Of a stretch of DNA of 59,422 bases, positions 11,244-24,000 are shown piece by piece. Source of the DNA: Phellopilus nigrolimitatus (lineage: Eukaryota; Basidiomycota; Agaricomycetes; Hymenochaetales; Hymenochaetaceae); NCBI GenBank assembly GCA_021029095.1, contig JAJOHG010000155.1, positions 1 through 59,422 on the forward strand. The letters are read 5' to 3'. Made by a program: the position numbers and the translations under genes. A model generated the notes under the pieces. The model had not been told where the DNA came from, did not search any database, and was given only the letters and a program-made list of their open reading frames with translations. Every line of letters begins with the position of its first letter. The first letter of the stretch is position 1.

Positions 11244-14200
11244 TCAGGGCACAACTGTGAAACGGCCGACAACCTCCTCCAAAGGTAAATACTGCTTCAA
11301 CATAGAGACGACAGGCTTGGAGGAGTAGAGAGCCCATCCGAGTGCCACTGCATAACCGAACCACCATCAGCAATGTTTGACAGTCAAAATACGCCAAGTA
11401 CTTACAGATTAAAATCGGAATCCAGAAGATGATGAGCATGCGATCCTCTACGGAAAGGAAGTATCCATGAGAATTGGCGTAGCTTTAGCTCAGAAGTGAA
11501 CTACTAACCTTTTTTTACAGTCTTCACAAGCGACTTCGACTTGGGACGGTAAGAGTACGCCTTTACTTCCTTCTCCGTGACTTGTACTGGTTGCTGACCA
11601 TACCCAAAACGACGAAGGATAGATCGCGATGCGACTGGAGCCGGCGTGACGGGCAACACGGTCGCGACCTCAGCCGCATCGAGCTTGCCATCGAGCTTCG
11701 CTTCTGATTGCAAAGGTTTCTCGACATCGACGGAGACATCAGCTGTTGTCCCAGCTAGTTGGTTCTGACGGGCCATCGCCGCGCTCATCTGCGCCATCCA
11801 CTTCTCCCAAGACGCGCGCCATTCATTTCCCGGTGAGCGCGGACCATCTGTGTCCGCCGTCTCCTCCTTCCCGTTGTGTTCTTTGCCGCGCTTCTCGGTG
11901 CGGAAGGGTGGCCATGCCTGCATCGGAACGAATACTGGGAAGACCCAAGCCGGCATCCCAGGAAGCTGCGGCATGTGTGGCATCTGAGGCATAAGATGGG
12001 GTGGGTTGAACTGCGCCCAGGCTCGCTGCAGGAATTCGGCGAACGTAGCAGCCTGCTTCTCGTCCATAGTTGCATCTTTGTGAGGCTGGTCAGGCATAGG
12101 CAAACATTCGGGGGAAACTACCGTCGCATTATCGTCATCTTCCGCTGCTGCGCGAGGGTCAAACGCCTGTTCGACGTCGGAACCATCCGAGGCAATCGAT
12201 ACAGGTTTGCTCGGGCGTCGAGAACGAGGATGACGAATACGTCGTCTGAAGGGAACACGTGACTGCGGTCGACGTCCCTCTCCAGAGTCTTCTTCGACGT
12301 CGCCGAAGTGCGACTCCTCGTCGCTCTCTTCACTTTGGCTTTCTTCGCTTGAGTGAACATGGCCGAAAAAGTCCTCGCAGGCAAGTTCAACCGCGGTATA
12401 GCCCATCTTTGTGCAGATGCTTATGTCAGCGCCAGCGTTGATGATCTGTCGCGTGCAGCACTGGGAACCACTGAGAACGGCGAAGTGAAGAGCAGTATAC
12501 CCGTTGATATCCTGGACATCTAAAGAAATATCCCGTTGGACGAGAAATTCGACCAAAGAGGGGAAGTTAAGGTAGGCGGCAAGGTGCAGTAGAGTCTGTC
12601 CGGTCTTCGTCGGATGAGATATCACGGACGTCAGTTGCGACGGCTCTCCGGAACTGTCGCGCATATCCAGAGATGAAAGAGAATCCATGATGATCTTCTC
12701 GAATTCCACGTCGTCGGTTCGGCCAAGGAGCAGGCGACGAGAATCAGGCAGAGCACTACTTGCCAAATTCATCATTTGGTTGGCATCCATGTTTGCAGAC
12801 TGCGACTCCTGGGCAGAGGTCCCGACAATGCGCATGGCGATATCTTTGGCGTCTTCAATCTTGCCAGTCATTTTGAGACCAACGACTTGCAGAGCAAGCT
12901 CCATTCTGTCGGGTCGATTTTGTAAGAACCCATGGATAGAGGATAGAAAGAAGGGGGGGAAACATACAGCGTTCGATCGGTTTCGTCAACATAAGTAAAC
13001 AAAGCTGGTTCACTTCCTGGATCGACGTCTAGCTTCATACATTCGAGTGTGACAGGAACAACGCCCGCATATGCTCTAGGCGGGAGAATGCTAACCAACG
13101 TATTCTCGCTCCATCGCGAAGTCGAACTCGCAACCACATCCCCAAAAACACAGTTGTAGAGTATTGAGGAATGGAAATTTGAGCCAAGCACGGTGACTTC
13201 GATTCCGCCGAAAGTTGGTCCAGATGAAGGGATAAGCCGGTGAATTTTTGGCGCAGGAAGGGTCAGTATAGGTGGCTCTGGCTGAGGTCGTAATAAACTG
13301 TATGAGAATGTAGGAAGGTCGATACGAGCAGAGCTTGACACTGCCTGCAGGACATTCGTCATCGGCGGGGAAGAGGGTGCAGTATCAGGTGGGGAAAGAG
13401 GGAAGAAAGGGGTTTGCTGCATAAGAACATCATGCATTGTCATGTCGTGGCTCTCCGAATAATTAGTCTCCGGAGAAACAGGCGATGTATTGGAATTGGG
13501 TGGTGAGGGCAGCGCCGTCTCACTTGATCTTCTTTGAGAAGCGGAAGATGGGGGAGTGCCTGAGAATATAGACGGGGCAGTCCTGTTATGAGGTGTGAAC
13601 ATCGCTGTATCAGGATGGGACCTGGACACCGCAGAAGATGTTGTGTTTATGATAGGCTGGGTACTTGCATCACTTTGTTCGCCTCGATACGGACGACTAG
13701 ACGTAGAACGGGCACTGTCGTAAGGCTTCATGCGCCTTTTCGTTGAACCCACGCTTTCCTTTGAACCCGATTGACGCCGCCTGGAGGGCGCGCCGGCATC
13801 TGCAGGCACAGGCTCGGAAGAAAGTGGGATTGACAGCGCCCGCGGCTCCCAGTCAGTTCCACCAAGATATAGAGGTATTTGTGACTGCTTGGGCGCATTT
13901 TTATCCGTAGATTTATGATCGTCCGTGATCATTATTGGTGGACTCACGCCCTCGCCGACGACGCGGCCGCTGGCGTCCCTCATGGCGAAATGGACGTTGA
14001 AACCCACCTTCTCACGATGATGTCGGCAATAGCAAGTAATCCGCAAAGGCAGAACAGCAGAACCACCGGAGAAGTCCAGGGTATCTGGGCAGTTAAATTG
14101 AATGATCTTCGACGAAGAGTCCCCCTCTCCGTCATTTGATTCAGAGTCAGAGCGTGATGGCCTGACACGAGCTGCTATCTTTCGTGCTACTCTCTTTGCC

Positions 14201-15251
14201 TATAACGAACGCGTCAATGCTATCCTCATCGAGCGAAGAATACGCTTCAGATTGCGCACCTCGCGACCCTGGCATGTTGTGCAGCTTAGAACTTGTTTGG
14301 AAGGATTCGAAGCACAAGTTACTTCTGTCTCCAGAAATAAAGTGTCTGTTGGTGATGCATCTTGATTGCAATATGTAAGAACAATCCCCTATCAACAGAT
14401 TAACGAGTGAACCCACCAATTTTACCGTCTTTGCGAGAGCGCTTTCGAGTCGCAGTACCTTTTGGAAGCCTTAACCACTTCCAACTGCCAACTCTATCGT
14501 AGTTCGAAGGGGTTCCAGAAGATCCGCTTGTGAGAGCAAGATCAAGCGCGACTCTGACTTGGGTCTCAACTCGTGACTTTGTTCCCGACGGTGCAATGTT
14601 CGGGGTCAAGATTGCCAGGCTGTATAAATAGAGCACAGACGCTCGGTCAATCACATAAGCAACAAACCAAATAGACGCGAACATCACGTACTTATAGCAA
14701 GACTCCTTTGCAGGAGATACGACGCGGTGAGAAAGAGAATTATCAACCTTTCGGGACTGTACCGGAGGAGGTGGGATGACTTTCGTGCCGACAACTGTCG
14801 TGGCAGTCGTTCGAGGAATCAAATCCGGAACCGGCGCACTTTCCGATGATGAATTGTCAGACGAAAAGTTGGAAGAAAAGTTGGTGTTGAGCGTTGCTTT
14901 CGTTTCTGGTTGCGACTGCGACAACTGAAAGACGGCCGGGTTCACTGCCATAGGAGACTCCGGTGAGACAGACCTATCAAGGAACATGCTCGCGTCTGGG
15001 ACAATGTACATACAAAGCAATTATAAGACGTACTCGTAGGATTGATCCTTCATAAGCTCTTCCAGCATAAGCAGACTGCCATCCTCGGTCTTGGGCATGT
15101 CTGACTGCTCTTCAGCGTTCCACAACGCGTCGTCGGGGCCAGGAGAAAACGGATGACACCAGGCGGAGAAGTCGAGCGCCTGTTCGTCGGACGTAGACTC
15201 GGACGTCGCTGGTGACGACGAGCGCGTGCTGCTTGCTATGGTCGCCGACAT
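11244..15251 (-). CDS. MGA2: Membrane-tethered transcription factor, Mga2/Spt23 type (IPT/TIG plus ankyrin repeats)
   Basis: ER-anchored regulator; in yeast the Mga2/Spt23 pair is released by Rsp5 ubiquitination and the proteasome to activate OLE1 (fatty-acid desaturase). The start MSATIASSTRSSSPATSES is at 15251. Blocks in order: an acidic N-terminus, TKSRVETQVRVALDLA and YDRVGSWKWLRLPKGTATRK (about 14590-14450), CQGRE joined by an intron to AKRVARKIAARVRPSRSDSE (about 14280-14150), a long Ser/Pro-rich region, and an IPT/TIG fold from PKIHRLIPSSGPTFGGIEVT (about 13240-12970). After MELALQVVGLKMTGKIEDAK come ankyrin repeats with GQTLLHLAAYLNFPSLVEFL and GYTALHFAVLSG (about 12610-12380). Two small C-terminal exons encode the single membrane anchor DRMLIIFWIPILILALGWAL and a short tail ending in FTVVP before the TGA at 11244. 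Eight or more introns. The nearest gene (REC114-like) converges, 284 bp away. Confidence 0.92.
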
Positions 15252-17113
15252 TGGCGGAGACAAGAGTTTGGTTGGACAGTGTTCAGCGTGTTTTGGTGAG
15301 AAGGCCGTCAGATAGGGAGTAATATACTGTACGTACCAGTTGCGTACCAGTTAACTGACTTGGACCGTGGGAAGACCACGTTTCGCCAGCGCTAATTGCC
15401 GATAGCCACAACGCTTCCTCTTGAGCTTCTTCTACGTACCCGGAGCTGCAAGCGATCTACAACGGTCTACAACATCTCTAGCTCGGTCTTTTGCTCGAGC
15501 TTATATCCCTGATGGCGCTCAAAATAAGTACTCGATGGGCTCGGATTAGTTTGCAGTCTTAAATCACCGCTGTCAACGTGAACTAGGGAACACACCTGCA
15601 TCGCCTTCACGTTTCATCTTCTGTCTGCACATGGAGATTGAAAGAGGGTAATGCTAATGCCTCCTGGTGTCCCGCCTCTTTAACTACGCTTGCTCGCAAT
15701 AGTTAACGACTCGTCAATTACGGACAACGGCAACGCGCCCATCTTTGAGGCGTCCAGTGGAGCCGCCCGTTTAAAGTGCATCGCTGATGATGCATGTCTG
15801 CTATACTCAGGAATCATCACACTTTCGTGCTACGTTTCTCGCTCACCCCTCCATTTTTTTACTTCTTGCCGGCGTCGTCGGGGTAACTCTAATTATCACT
15901 GGTATTTGATTCCTCGACCCGTCCTCCGCCCACTTTTACAATGTCTGAGAGCTCCTGCCACCACATGTGCCATGCCGTCCAATTCGGACATATCTTAACT
16001 GTATTGGCTAAGCGCTGCTTCACTGGCCACAAAAGACAACCTCTTCCCCCTCTTCCTTTCTTCTTCTTCAGCCGAGCACATCTTGCAATGCTTCTAGCGG
16101 TTTTATACCTTCATTATGAGTACAGACGCTGTGCCGATCAAATTGCGCTACAGAAGAACACACATCACCTCGTAGTTTGAGCCTTACATTCTTAATTGAG
16201 TACTTACACATACATATCCGTTCTAAACACTGAGACTCAGTGGTATCCTCGAGCGACTCTTGAAACATGCGTGGTGAGAGCTTATATGACATGTGTGACT
16301 GCAGAATCCATTAATGTACGCTAAAGCGCACACTACAAAGGAACCGTGTTTTCTACCCCGGACAAACTTAACACATAGCTTCTGTCGATCGGAATAGTTT
16401 GCATGCTATCGTTGACTAACGAGATCCTGCACACGTTCTAGCGTAGCTTATTCGATGTCGCGTGGCTCAAAAAGTTGCTTGCCTGTAATGATGGAATTTG
16501 TCGGAGAATAGTTCGATCTAAGTTCCGGAAATATACATGGCTCTCGCCTAGAGCCTCAAAGGCTACTGCGCATGCATAGTATTGTCATGCAGATCGAGAA
16601 CTCAGAAGTTAAGAGTATCGATGGAAGTGATTTTATACATTGTGCAAAACTAGTTAGAATTGCTCTCCTCTTCAACGCGCACACGCCAGCAACATTTACT
16701 GAAAGTGGTGGATTCGTCAGAGCCACATCTAGACAGGACACGTCATCTTACATAATAACGATATTCCGTGATTGCAGTTATACTCAAATCAAGCGAAAAT
16801 TAAATTACGGTAAACGTAGAAAGCGCCGATCTTATCACGATACATTTACAGTGCGTGAAGGCAAGGATTAACAACCCGGGTAGCTCCGAAAATGATTCTC
16901 ATCTTGTTATGCTACATCAAAGATAATGTATTGAAAGGGTCTTATTATGACGTAGAATTGTCGTGTCTACAATGCCTGTTGCTTGGTTTTTTTGATTGTC
17001 AAGAAAAAAAAAATTGACCTCGGAAAATTTGAAACAAAAGTATAAAACACCCGTTTCGCCTCGTTTGCGCAAGATATTCGTAATTTTAGAATGCAAGCAT
17101 GCCGAGGAAGTCG
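15252..17113. other. Intergenic DNA, nothing recognised
   Basis: This 1.9 kb stretch has only short unrelated frames (for example plus 15690-15998). It must hold the promoter of the MGA2-type gene near 15252-15600. No repeat, tRNA-like fold or domain was noticed. The last ~150 bases before 17114 contain poly-T and poly-A runs that flank the transposase relic. Confidence 0.45.
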
Positions 17114-17698
17114 CTACACCCCCTCTTCCAGCCTCCGGAGAGCCTCGCGGACCTCAGCGGCTTCGGGGATGCGACAATGAAACTTGTATTTCTTGACTGC
17201 AAGAACCGCCTCGCGGTAGTCCAAGCCTTTCCTGAGTAATAAAGTAAAAATTGGTGCAAAGTCGATGACAGACTGATCATGTTCATACCTATATGAATCC
17301 ATGTAGCGCCAGCATTTCCGAAAGAACTGTCGGATAGTGACAGCGTCACAAATATCCAAACATTGCGGCACAAGTACCTTAGCAGTAGCAAATTTTCCAT
17401 CATTGACCTCACGGTATCCTTGATGCCAGAAAAGTAATAATAAATAATAAATAATAAATAATAATTACAATATAATCAGGTAGAACTCACGGTATTTCCC
17501 AAAGCCCCAGTACATTTCGATTGCGCTCAGTTCACAGAGAAGCACTTCATCAGGCTCAGGCTCGGATTCAATGTAATCGCTATCCCCATCATCTGAGATG
17601 GAAACTACCGTTTTTTTTTTTGCCCCGCCAATGAAGCCTGTAGCACCGGAAGTTCGCTTTGCCTTTGCTTGTTGTGCTTTGCGACTTCTCTTGAGCAT
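17114..17698 (-). mobile_element. Internally deleted DDE transposase relic with an intact spliced frame
   Basis: Three exons (17698-17491, 17418-17289, 17231-17114) splice with GT..AG introns into 151 residues without a stop. The first ~50 residues (MLKRSRKAQQAKAKRTSG, then an acidic DDGDSDYIESEPEPD stretch) look like the basic/acidic head of a fungal DDE transposase. The sequence then jumps to CELSAIEMYWGFGKYRYREV, the tail of the catalytic domain where these enzymes have a NxIExxWG motif. It continues with IRQFFRKCWRYMDSYRKGL and AVLAVKKYKFHCRIPE, the usual C-terminal block. The catalytic core between head and tail is missing, so it cannot be an active transposase. A microsatellite sits in the first intron. 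The family assignment is from memory of fungal DDE proteins; domestication is only a possibility. Confidence 0.6.
17435..17466. repeat. (TAATAAA)-like microsatellite
   Basis: Simple repeat of the TAATAAATAA kind, about four units, lying inside the predicted first intron of the transposase relic. Confidence 0.85.
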
Positions 17699-18098
17699 GG
17701 CAGCGGAGGACGAGCTGGTTTGTATAAATAGAACGACCAGGGCTCGCAAATCGGGTCCATTTTTTTTTCGCAAAATTTGAAACAAAAAAATGCTAAAAAC
17801 GGAAACTGCGTAAAACTGCGTATCTTTGTTACTTCTATTACAAAAGCTCAAGTAGAATTTCGAAATTCGACAAATTCGGGGCTGTGCGGAGTTGCAGGCT
17901 CTTGCCTTCACGCACTGTAGTCTTCCGGCAGAAAAACAAGATCAAACCCGATACAATAAGTGCACCCTTGCCGTACCGAAAGAGTAAGTTGGCTATTATC
18001 TTAAGAAAAACATCATGACAAGGACAAGTAGTCTGCCAGTGGACAGCGTCAAGATACATACATAGCAGGTTCAGGTTGCATGGCATTCGGGTGATATC
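17699..18098. other. Short intergenic stretch with A/T runs
   Basis: Holds a poly-T run near 17760 and an AAAATTTGAAACAAAA motif (about 17773) that also occurs in the same orientation at about 17024, on the other side of the relic. These direct copies may mark the element's flanks, but no clear terminal inverted repeat or target duplication was found. The 3' flank of the helicase gene is here too. Confidence 0.4.
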
Positions 18099-21000
18099 TC
18101 ATCTCCCCCAAGGGAAAGGACTCGGCAAAGCACCTTGTTCGCGAGCGATGTCCTCCATGACCGTGTCGCGTCTGTTTGTGGCGATAAGGTTGTGATTTGA
18201 ACCTCCTATGGCTTCAAAGCATTCAGGGCATCGTGCTGTCTGCGTTGCGCCACCACACTGAAATATTCCCTTCATCATGAGGAGCCGATGGCTTAACAAG
18301 AAATTATTATCCTTACCTCCGTAATGACAAAAGGGTGACCATTAGGACAGGTGTAGAAATGGCCTGAATGGCCTGAGCAGCGCCAGCGTCAGATAGTAAA
18401 GGGAATAAAGTTGGGGGAAAGCTCGTACCGAAATCATATCCTGTCCTGAAAGCGGCGACGATCTGCTGCCTTTCTTCGTCAGATACTGGCGCATAGAAGT
18501 CATCGCCTTTTCTAAGCGCATGTTCCAAGTTCTTCCACTCTTCCAGGAGAATGTTTGCCGGCTGAACGAACATTGAAGAAAATTCTTCCATCGCTGCTAC
18601 AGTGGCCCCCGCTCGACGATAGGATGTTGTTTCAAAGGTGACCGCATTTTTCACTTCCTTCATTCTCTCGATCGCACGATCGGCGAGTTTCTCGCGTTCC
18701 TCCTTCGATATCATCTGTTCCCGAGACATATGGTAGCTGAATTTAAACGATTCGAGCTTGGAATTCAGTGAGAAAAACTTTGAGCGGACCATCTGACGCC
18801 GACTGTCGGAGGCCTTCGCGATGTCCATTGCTACAATCGCGTCATGTTCGCAGGACTTGAGCACGAAAGCAATGTACTCTGCCCAAATGCGCCCATGGGT
18901 TGATTGATAATTCGGACGCGTGGGCTGCGGGTTTAACCACACGGAGGCTAAGCCGGCCAGTACGAAACGGATCTCCAGAGTGAGCCAGATCGCTTCTACG
19001 CGGAACCGCTTATCAGCTAGAGGTTTCGAGTTCCCGATTTTCATCCTTGCCATGCGCATTGCATGTTCGTCCAAACGTCGCGGTGCTCGAGCCAGGTCCT
19101 GCATAGAAGACTCGATTTCCTGGCGATGAAAACTGACGAAAGCCGATTCCCATGCCTTGGTATGCGCAGAACGTGTCTCCGCGACTCGAAGAGCCTCCTT
19201 GTACGATTTTTGTAGAACCCTTGTCATGTCTCTCCAAACAGATAATTGTTTTTCCGGAATTCCGTGATAAACAGAAGAACCTGGATCAAGAGCCTCCCAG
19301 CTAATAGGCAGATCGTTATTATCGACATGAAGCAGCCCCTTCCTCCGCTTTACTCGCTTCTTTGTTGTCTCTGCAGATACGTCTGCCTTTCCAGGTACAA
19401 GTCTGTTCACCTTTTCCTTCATGTTCTCCTCAGATGTCTTCCTGTCGAAACCGGAGATTGCGACTTTCACCACGCCGAGCGAGCGAGCAAAATCAGAAGC
19501 AATATTGATCTCGAGAATATCGAGATCAGCGCGTTTATAGATGCGTCCATATCGCGGAGAGCGTATAGCTGTTCGGCACGTCGGGCACGTCGGTGGCTTC
19601 TTATATCCCGTTGGAGGAAGCAACAAGCCTGTCCAATTACCTTTCGTATCCTGTTCGTAGTAATCGGTCATACCGCAATGGCCGTCGAGTGTCTCGACGG
19701 TGAAAGCGTGTTGACAGTCCGGCAAGGTAATGATGCACTCATCGAGTGAACCAAGTTCGGGGATTAAATCACCAAGAGTGCGCTGCAGAATAAAGTCGCC
19801 TATACTGTCCAAAACATGGCTTGGCGAGCATGTCAAGCACACTTGACTATTGCAGTTTTCCCCACAAACTATCACGAAAATTGCATAATTCATGAGATTT
19901 CCTTCAGTTAGTAGGAAATTTAGTTCATACCAGATGGACATCTATGGCCACACCTCAGAATGTTTGAGCATGGTTGGTCGCACGGAAGACGAGCACAGAT
20001 CTATTAACCATTGAAGCTCTGATTATCAAGATAAAAATCAACAGTTCACTCACCGATCCGCAAGGAACAGGGCATGAATGATGAGGACAGATCCTAAAGG
20101 TACACGATATCTTAGCTCCCGTAAATATAATGTTCAAAAACGACGAAACTTACCACGTGCAGGGTTCTTGGCACGGAGAGCATGGTTTGGAACACGGCAA
20201 AGTGCACCGCGAGTGTGAACAGGACTGCCGGCATTTGGAGATGCATGGATCTGAGCAGTTATGTTCCGGAGTGCAAACGCGCGAGCAAGTATGCTGACAG
20301 TGTAGCGGCTTGGAACACGGGTGACTCTTGTGAGTCGTGCGAGGACGAAATTCATTTGGCCCATCCATTTCTGGTGAGAGTCCTTGACATTCGGAACACT
20401 TGGACTTGCACGATTTACTGCAGCAATTGGACATGATCCCATCGCAAACTGCTCGACATTCTTCCATTCTAATGTCGATACCGCATTCCATGATAGCGCT
20501 GTGTTCACAGGAAGGAAAGCGACGGTTGGTCTTCACTTTACAGAAGATTTGCTCGAGATCTTCTAGTCTCCAGCTGTATTGGTTATCTCGTTTAGCAGAT
20601 GGAATAGTATAAAATAGAACTAAAAACCTACCATGGAACTGCTTCTTCGACATGTCCGCAGGGTAGGGTTATGTTTCGAACAGGATACATACATTGTCCG
20701 CAGTCTTCGGCACATATTCTACTGCAAGGATGACCACGAGGACAGAGCCGTTGACAGTCTTGGTCGCAACGTACGTTGCGATGACCTTCGTCGTCGCAGT
20801 GGCACTATTCGGAGGTTTGAGTACTTGAGTGACAAGCGAAAGAAAGCCGTACCTTGTAAGGGCAGTTATGACCACAGGGCAAACGAAAATCACAAGACTC
20901 AAGACATCCACCTTTCGTTACGTGAAGTCGTGAGATGCAAATCGCAATTGCTCTAACAGCGAGACTCACCGTCCGGGGACATCGCCGGAAGCTCATCGGG

Positions 21001-24000
21001 TCTGGAGACGTACCGAATTTCATCAGGATGTCTATGACACCTGATCGGTAGTCGCTTTCCAATGGAGTCTTGCTCTTGTAACTTTTCTATGACCTCGAAC
21101 CACATCGAACTCTGTGTAGACAAATCAAGAGAGTTGCCTAGAATATAAAGACCATGGCGAGCGCGAGACAACGCCACTAAAGTAGGCGTCAGAAAGCATA
21201 CGAGTACCTCTGTTAAAGAAGAACTAACCATTTGTACGATTTTCAGACTGAAAAATTCAACCTGTTCAGAGTAATTTTGACTCTTCAAGTATGCAGACAC
21301 ACCTTCAGGAAGCCAATGTTTCGACTACTGCGAGTCTCTATGTGCGGGTCATCGTCACTCCCTCGACCATCTCCCGAGTTTCTGACAAGAGACAAAATGA
21401 TGATCTAAAGGACAAGCAAGGTGAGAATCACCAATTAGATATCAACGCAAAAGTACAGCTTACATCCGCTTCTTCCCCTTGATAATTGTCGACGGAGCGG
21501 ACTTTTACCTGCGGATAAAATGGGGTTAATATCGACTTGATGTCCCAGTGATGCATTGAAGTGGTTTAATTACCCTTTGACTTAAGCGCACCCGTTCAAT
21601 CGTCACGTCGTCTTGCTCATCCGTGCTTTCGTCTTTATCCGCCAGAGCCACTTGGTCACGTTCATCTATGACCGCCACAAACTCTGACGCTAATGCATCA
21701 CGAACTCGAGCAAGCTGGCCCAAATATGCGCAGAGAACAACAATAGATCCTTCGGAAGAATAACAGCCTTGGCTGAGACGTTCAATGAGAATAGGGTAAT
21801 TGTTATATATGCAGTGTCATTACACTTACCGGAGTAGGTATCTGACCAAATCCTTGATCATCGATACCTATTGGCAAAACAAAACGATATCAGGATTTAT
21901 TGGCAGCAAAACCGCTGAGCAATACCTCAAATAGGTTGTGCTTGGAAACTGAATCTTCGCCTCCTCCTTGCTCTTTGTGGCTATGAGACAGGAAAAACAC
22001 ATCCTTTCCCATACCGCGAACAGGAGGATACTGATTGACAAGCTCGTGATCGAGCAGTCCGGGGTATAAAGTGACACTGAATGGAACATTATGAGAAGAT
22101 GTTCGAGTTTAGAGATAAGATCCTCACCGAACAAGGTCAGAAATGCTAGGACGCATGCGTCTCTGAACATCAAGGCGAGACATATTTAATCCCGAAGACG
22201 AAAGGCGCTCCATGAGTGACATGTCAAAGCGATACAATTTTCGTCCTTGAGGGTTGTCCATCGAAAGACCTTTGCAACGAAGTATAGCGGCACTCTTCTG
22301 AGAAAGAGGAAATCATACCATAATTGTTCAAGGTTGGACGCAGTTGAAGAGGGTCGCCAATCAGAACCAGGTGTTCAACCGACTCAACAAGGCTGGCCAA
22401 CACGTGTGATTCTAAAACTTGGCCCGCTTCTTCAACAAGCATAACCTTAGGGCTCAACCCCTGGGGTTTCAAGGTTCAGTGAGTTAATTCATCTAATGAG
22501 ATAATCCAATCCTCGTTACCTTCAGCATAGAGGTTAGTCGCGCAGCCCCTAAACATCGATCAGAACAAAAAAGGCGTCTAATTTCATCGTAAAATCAGAC
22601 CTGTGGTGGTGCACCCGATGACATCAGCATTGCGCATGATTTGAATACGGATCTGTGCAAAACATTAATTCCAGGTCTCCGAGTAAAACGTAGGCACTAC
22701 CTCTTCGTCTCCCTCACGTTGTCTCTCCCGTAGGCGTGCATGCCTGTCAGCCAGCGACTTGAACCGGTCCTTGTTTGTCTCACATAAAAGTTCGTTAACT
22801 TCTGCAGCCCAATAACAATGCAGTCGTTCCCTCTCCGCTAGTGACATGTACCAAACTTCATAGTAGCCTAGTAGCTCATGTAAGTTCCGGTTTGACACAG
22901 GAGCATGAGGGATAGTGGGCTGCCCCAGGGTGCTGAAGAATCCCTCGACATCAGATAGATCTGACAAAGAGAATGATGCATGTCCGACGGAAGCATCATC
23001 ATCGGAAGGAGTAACTTTTGGCTTTTGTGAAAAGTGTCCTGGTTTAGGAAGGTCGATGTCCTCGTCCTCATCAGTGTCAGTCTTAACGTGCGGTGAAGGT
23101 AATGGATTTGGTATCCGGTTATGCCAAACATTCTCGATATCTTCATCCTCTGGGTTATCGTCTGTATCTTCCTCGTCGCTTATGAGATCCGGCTCCTTAT
23201 GGTCGGGAGTGAGGGAAGCAAGTACGTCAAAATGATTCGCAGTGGTGGGCAAACCCGTAGTCTGGCTTCCAGTACGCCTCCGAGGTTGCTGCAAGAACTC
23301 AATATCACCCCCTCGTCGCCAGAAACCATATAACGAAACGTCTATCTCTTCTGTCTCTCCTTTCTGTCCAACCTTCCTCCACTTGCCGTTATCTACCTCA
23401 GAAGTTTGAAGACGATAGAGAGCTAAGATCCACCTAGGAGGATTGCTTAAGACGGCCTCATGATCGGAGTACTGGATACCTATATGAGATTCGAGCGAGT
23501 CGTGATTGACCTTTGCGCCAGTGAACTCCTCGAGAAGCTCTTTCATCTCGTTTTCCACATGTTTCAGCTCCTGGATGTCGTCCTGGACGAAGCGTTCGAG
23601 TCTCGACCGACCTGACATCTTTTCGAGCTCCTCGATCGAGAAAGGCGCCACCCGTTCGTCCGAACACCGGGCACCGAGTCGGACGATATTTGTAGTGATT
23701 CCTGCATCCAATACGGAGCGAAGCATATGATCCAGAGCGTGATTGGTGAATGCAATCATGACAATGGGCCGCGCCTTATTCTTGACAAGAACACGAATTA
23801 ATTCCACTCCAACAAATGTCTGAAAGAAATGTTTTAGTGACGTCTGAAAGAGATCGACAATGCAATACTTCACGGACCTTCCCGGTACCTGGAGGACTGT
23901 GTACGCATAATGCAGTGAGAACACGATACTTCACTGGCACAAGACAAAAAAGCGAAACTTACCCTTGAATCAATGCAACCTCCCTTGTCAATGCGTCGAC

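Noticed and set aside
18185..18200. tRNA B-box-like GGTTCAAATC on the minus strand
   Set aside because: It is part of the RZ-finger codons (GGSNHN) and no cloverleaf surrounds it.
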